A DNA stretch of 8,018 nucleotides. Origin: Firmicutes bacterium CAG:449. GTDB taxonomy: Bacteria; Bacillota_I; Bacilli_A; RFN20; CAG-449. Shown here piece by piece: positions 5,041-8,018 of this stretch. Numbering within the stretch: the stretch's first letter is position 1; every line of letters begins with the position of its first letter. The position numbers and the translations under genes were made by a program. The stretch covers positions 13,104 to 21,121 of the forward strand of contig FR889460.1 of NCBI GenBank assembly GCA_000432895.1. The letters run 5' to 3'. The notes beneath the pieces were generated by a model. The model was given only the letters and a program-made list of their open reading frames with translations, was not told where the DNA came from and ran no database searches.

Positions 5041-7089
5041 ATGATAGAAAATAATTTAGTCGATGGCTCTCAAGTTGTAACAAAACAAGAAGCAAAAAAA
5101 ATATTAAAAGAAAGTAATAACAAAGTAAAAAATGGAAGCGTTGATGCATTTGTTAGTTTAAAAGATATTAATAAAATATATCCAAATGGTGTACAAGCTG
5201 TTTATGATTTTAATATTGATATTAATGAACATGATTTTATTGTTTTAGTTGGTCCTTCTGGATGTGGTAAATCTACTACTTTAAGAATGGTTGCTGGACT
5301 TGAAGATATTACAAGTGGATATTTATATATTAATAAAGTTTTATCAAACTATCTTCCAAGTAAAGATAGAGATATTTCGATGGTTTTCCAAAGCTATGCT
5401 TTATATCCTCAAATGACTGTATATGATAATATTGCTTTCCCATTAAAGGTGAGAAAATATCATAAAGTAAAAAAAGATTTAGTGATTGAATCTTGTGATC
5501 AAGTTCTTAAATTGTTAGAAAATAAACAAGAGTTAGTTGAAACAATTGTTGAATCACATGATAAAAATTATCGTTTTTCTACTTCTATTGATTATTTAGC
5601 AACTAAATTAAATGTAAATAATTTCGCTGCTAGATTAATTCTTAAACATAAATTTTCTACTATTGATGAATTAAATAATATAGAAAATAAAATTAAAGAA
5701 GAAATTAGTTCAATTAAAGAAGTTGAATTAGTGAAATTGAAAGCTAAAGGCTTTACTATTAATGAAAATTATGAAGTCTTATTAAATGGTGTTGTTCAAT
5801 ATTGTGATGAAAAACTTACTAATCAAGAAATTAGAGAAAAAGTATTTGAAGCTGCTAGAATTCTTGATTTAGGACCATATCTAGATAGAAGACCTAAAGA
5901 ATTATCTGGTGGACAAATGCAAAGAGTTGCTTTAGGAAGAGCAATTGTAAGAAATGCAAAATTATTCTTAATGGACGAACCTTTATCAAACTTAGATGCA
6001 AAATTAAGAGTACAAATGAGAAGTGAAATTGTTCGTATCCATGAACAAATTGGGGCAACAACAATTTATGTTACTCATGATCAAACTGAAGCGATGACTA
6101 TGGCAACTAAAATTGCTGTTATGTCAAAAGGTTGGGTTCAACAAATTGGTAAACCAGAAGAAATTTATCACAATCCAAAAAATATTTTCGTAGCAACATT
6201 TATTGGTGCTCCTGCAATGAACATCTTAAATGGTAATTATGAAAATGGAATTATTACTTTAAATAATGGATTTGAATTGAAGTTAAATCCTGCTTTCAAA
6301 CAAATACACGATAATTTCTATGAAAAAAGAATTGCTGAATGTGAAAGAATGTTAGAGCAAGATGATTTTAAGAAAATGCATGCTTTAAAAATTTATGAAG
6401 AAATGATTAAATTATCATTTGATAATCAAAAAAAGATTGTTTTAGAAAAAATTAAAGAATTAAAAGATATTGCATCTACTATTACTGATTTAGGTAAAGC
6501 AATTATGGATAATCTTGATAAGGTTAACGAAACAACTTCACATTCTGAATATAATAAAGCAATGCACGAAGTAAAACGCTTATTATTACAAATTAATAAT
6601 ATTTCTTCTTCAGATTTAGGTAAACTTCATAATGCTCAAGTCTTTAGTAATAAGAAGACGAAGAAAAATGATGATATCTTCTATCAAAAGAAGAAAAAGA
6701 GTGCTAAAAAGAAAAAGAATTCAATCTCATTTAGAGTTAATAACTTAACTTTCTCAAATAATTTATATGATGTTTGTGTTAATTTATTAAATCAATATAA
6801 GAAAGCTCTTGAAGGTAAACATGAAATAAAGATTGGTATTAGACCTGAAAATATTCATTTAGATAATGAGTTCATTGGTAAAACAAAATCTAATACATTT
6901 GTTGTAAATGCTGATGTTGTTGAATTAATGGGTAGTGAATTACTTATTCATTCAAATTGGAATAATGCTGAATTTATTTCTAAAATTTCTACAGGAACTT
7001 TAGTAAAACCACATACTGATGTTTCTTTAGTACTTGACATTGCAAAATTACATTTATTTGATGTCAATTGTGGTGATACTATTCAATAA
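5041..7089 (+). CDS. Enlarged sugar ABC transporter ATPase, MsmK/UgpC/MalK type with two insertions
   Basis: ATP-hydrolysing subunit, expected as a homodimer under the two permeases. All motifs are intact: A-loop Y47, Walker A GPSGCGKST (71-79), Q-loop Q117, signature LSGGQ (288-292), Walker B LFLMDEP (308-314) with catalytic E313, D-loop SNLDA (316-320), switch H346. TFIGAPAMNIL (386-396) and GIRPENIHL (599-607) mark the MalK-type C-terminal regulatory domain. Length is 682 against about 370 for the family. Spacing from FPLK (133) to LSGGQ is ~155 residues instead of ~36, an insertion of ~119; from FIGAPAMN to GIRPE ~212 instead of ~50, an insertion of ~160, mostly predicted helix/coiled coil and ending in a Lys-rich run (538-559). 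Residues 1-35 extend the N-terminus; no Met occurs between M1 and M83, and TAGGAG (5027-5032) sits 8 nt upstream, supporting this start. The frame is unbroken across both insertions, so it is not a frameshift artefact. Confidence 0.92.
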   Translation: MIENNLVDGSQVVTKQEAKKILKESNNKVKNGSVDAFVSLKDINKIYPNGVQAVYDFNIDINEHDFIVLVGPSGCGKSTTLRMVAGLEDITSGYLYINKVLSNYLPSKDRDISMVFQSYALYPQMTVYDNIAFPLKVRKYHKVKKDLVIESCDQVLKLLENKQELVETIVESHDKNYRFSTSIDYLATKLNVNNFAARLILKHKFSTIDELNNIENKIKEEISSIKEVELVKLKAKGFTINENYEVLLNGVVQYCDEKLTNQEIREKVFEAARILDLGPYLDRRPKELSGGQMQRVALGRAIVRNAKLFLMDEPLSNLDAKLRVQMRSEIVRIHEQIGATTIYVTHDQTEAMTMATKIAVMSKGWVQQIGKPEEIYHNPKNIFVATFIGAPAMNILNGNYENGIITLNNGFELKLNPAFKQIHDNFYEKRIAECERMLEQDDFKKMHALKIYEEMIKLSFDNQKKIVLEKIKELKDIASTITDLGKAIMDNLDKVNETTSHSEYNKAMHEVKRLLLQINNISSSDLGKLHNAQVFSNKKTKKNDDIFYQKKKKSAKKKKNSISFRVNNLTFSNNLYDVCVNLLNQYKKALEGKHEIKIGIRPENIHLDNEFIGKTKSNTFVVNADVVELMGSELLIHSNWNNAEFISKISTGTLVKPHTDVSLVLDIAKLHLFDVNCGDTIQ

Positions 7090-7094
7090 AAAAT

Positions 7095-8018
7095 ATGCAA
7101 AATAAGATGTTTTATAAAAATATATTTAATGATGAAAAGGTAAATGGATCAGTGTGCTTAGGGTCACCTGATCCTTTCATCATTAAGTCAAATGGTTATT
7201 ATTATTTAACTTTTACATATTGTAAACAAATAAAAATATTAAAATCATTCGATTTAATTCATTTTGAAAATGTAAATAGTACTGGATTTGTAAGTGATGA
7301 TGAATTAGTAAGTCATGCATTCGCTCCAGAAATTATTTATCATAATGGTTATTATTATTTGGTGGGTTCACCTTTAGGTAATGGTCATTATATTTTAAAA
7401 TCAAAAAGTTTAGAAGGTCCTTTTGAAAGGGTTAGTGATAATTTTCAAGAATTAATTGATGGAAGTTTTTTCATTGATTCAAATGAAAAAAAATATTTCT
7501 TAAGAGCAAGTGAATCAGGAATTGTAATAAAGAAATTTGCAAAAGAATTTTCTGAAAAAAATGATTTTGATTTATTTGATGATTATTTTTATTTTAAAAA
7601 TTCAATTATTGGTGGTTGGACAGAAGGACCATATCTAATTAAAAGATATGGAGTTTATTATTTAACTTATACAGGAACTCACTTTTTAAGTGATTGTTAT
7701 CGAGTTGATTATTGTAGTGGAAAAGAATTAACTGCTGATGGACTCACTTTTATGGATACTTTATTATTATCTACTGATGAAGATTTTTATTCCTTAGGAC
7801 ATTCAATGAATTTTGTTGGTCCTAATTTAGATAGTTATTATATTGCTTATCATAATCGTATTGATGATAATAGATTCTTAAATATTTCACATTTGTTATT
7901 TTCTAAAAATGGGCAAATGGTTGTTAATGGTCTTAAATATGAAAATATGTTTGAAAGACCTACTTTTGAAAAATTTATTGATAAAGAAAATTATTTAAGT
8001 GAAGAAGAAATCACTTCT
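7095..8018 (+). CDS. Glycoside hydrolase family 43 enzyme, cytoplasmic (3' end beyond window)
   Basis: The frame from ATG 7095 is open for 308 codons to the window edge. It encodes a five-bladed beta-propeller GH43 glycosidase; known family activities include beta-xylosidase, alpha-L-arabinofuranosidase, arabinanase and galactanase. The three catalytic acids are present in order: base D26 in GSPDPFII (23-30), pKa-modulating D122 in ELIDGSFFID (119-128), and acid E177 in GGWTEGPYLI (173-182). H236 in LGHSMNF (234-240) matches the conserved late His of the family. Blade repeats of the type 'NGYYYL' recur (33-38, 84-89, 185-190). No signal peptide or lipobox exists, so it should act in the cytoplasm on sugars brought in by the upstream transporter. 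It begins 5 nt after the ATPase stop with no recognisable Shine-Dalgarno; ATG 7107 (M5) is an alternative start. The propeller is nearly complete at the window end; a stop or accessory domain lies beyond. Exact specificity cannot be assigned. Confidence 0.88.
   Translation, partial: MQNKMFYKNIFNDEKVNGSVCLGSPDPFIIKSNGYYYLTFTYCKQIKILKSFDLIHFENVNSTGFVSDDELVSHAFAPEIIYHNGYYYLVGSPLGNGHYILKSKSLEGPFERVSDNFQELIDGSFFIDSNEKKYFLRASESGIVIKKFAKEFSEKNDFDLFDDYFYFKNSIIGGWTEGPYLIKRYGVYYLTYTGTHFLSDCYRVDYCSGKELTADGLTFMDTLLLSTDEDFYSLGHSMNFVGPNLDSYYIAYHNRIDDNRFLNISHLLFSKNGQMVVNGLKYENMFERPTFEKFIDKENYLSEEEITS
7131..7181 (+). other. Composite inverted repeat at the start of the GH43 gene
   Basis: GGATCAG (7146-7152) pairs perfectly with CTGATCC (7168-7174). 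Inside it GTG (7154-7156) pairs with CAC (7165-7167) around an 8-nt loop. Outside it GATGAAA (7131-7137) pairs perfectly with TTTCATC (7175-7181), leaving an 8-nt bulge on the left. In total 17 bp can form. Only a weak T-run (7175-7177) follows the inner stem, so terminator function is doubtful. It lies 36 nt after the GH43 start codon and 42 nt after the ATPase stop, where it could modulate expression of the hydrolase relative to the transporter (inference). Confidence 0.4.

Noticed and set aside
5041..7089. ATPase as a fusion or frameshift artefact of two genes
   Set aside because: One unbroken frame carries all NBD motifs in order, codon use stays coherent, and removing both insertions and the N-terminal extension leaves about 367 residues, the normal family length.
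1..8018. Mycoplasma-type genetic code (UGA=Trp)
   Set aside because: All tryptophans are TGG in full-length genes and no in-frame TGA is met, which would be very unlikely in a UGA=Trp genome of this AT content.
7107..8018. GH43 gene starting at the second ATG (7107)
   Set aside because: Neither ATG has a Shine-Dalgarno sequence. The first is closer to the ATPase stop and better placed for coupled translation, so it was preferred, without certainty.
1..8018. tRNA, rRNA, CRISPR array, insertion sequence or phage genes
   Set aside because: No cloverleaf-like segments, regularly spaced direct repeats, transposase motifs or terminal inverted repeats were seen; coding sequence fills nearly all of the window.

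Overview
The window is a strongly AT-rich stretch of bacterial DNA with every gene on the + strand. Tryptophan is always TGG, no in-frame TGA occurs, and visible stops are TAA or TAG. This fits the standard bacterial code and argues against a Mycoplasma-type UGA=Trp code. The substrate-binding lipoprotein (lipobox Cys22), AGGAG-type ribosome binding sites and a cre-like operator point to a low-GC Bacillota lineage. A wall-less relative such as Acholeplasma-like or gut RF39/Erysipelotrichia-like bacteria is a guess from composition, not shown by the sequence.

Left part (1-1277): the last 14 codons of an unidentified gene overlap by one base (TAATG) a gene for a 410-residue RDD-family membrane protein with an unusually large presumed extracytoplasmic domain between its first and second membrane helices. 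A very good intrinsic-terminator-like hairpin plus U-tract lies inside the first 27 codons of this RDD gene.

Control region (1278-1383): about 105 bp with an AT-only palindrome, a promoter, and a 16-bp operator, TTGTAAGCGATTACAA. The operator fits both the CcpA cre consensus and the central-CG LacI-family type, and it covers the expected transcription start.

Right part (1384-8018): a tightly packed carbohydrate-uptake operon. It encodes a substrate-binding lipoprotein, two CUT1-type permeases (the second overlaps the first by 19 nt), an MsmK/UgpC/MalK-type ATPase, and a glycoside hydrolase family 43 enzyme that starts 5 nt after the ATPase gene and runs off the window end. The GH43 protein has no signal peptide and keeps all three expected catalytic acids. 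The likely scheme is import of an oligosaccharide through the ABC transporter and hydrolysis in the cytoplasm, probably of arabinose- or xylose-containing material, although the substrate cannot be read from sequence.

The most unusual feature is the ATPase. At 682 residues it is almost twice the usual length (about 370) because of two large insertions, one (~119 aa) in the helical subdomain between Q-loop and signature motif, the other (~160 aa) in the C-terminal regulatory (TOBE/OB) domain ending in a lysine-rich segment, plus a ~35-residue N-terminal extension. All ATP-site motifs are intact. A second pattern is that three downstream genes carry a GC-richer inverted repeat inside their first ~30 codons. 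Only the RDD one looks like a canonical terminator.
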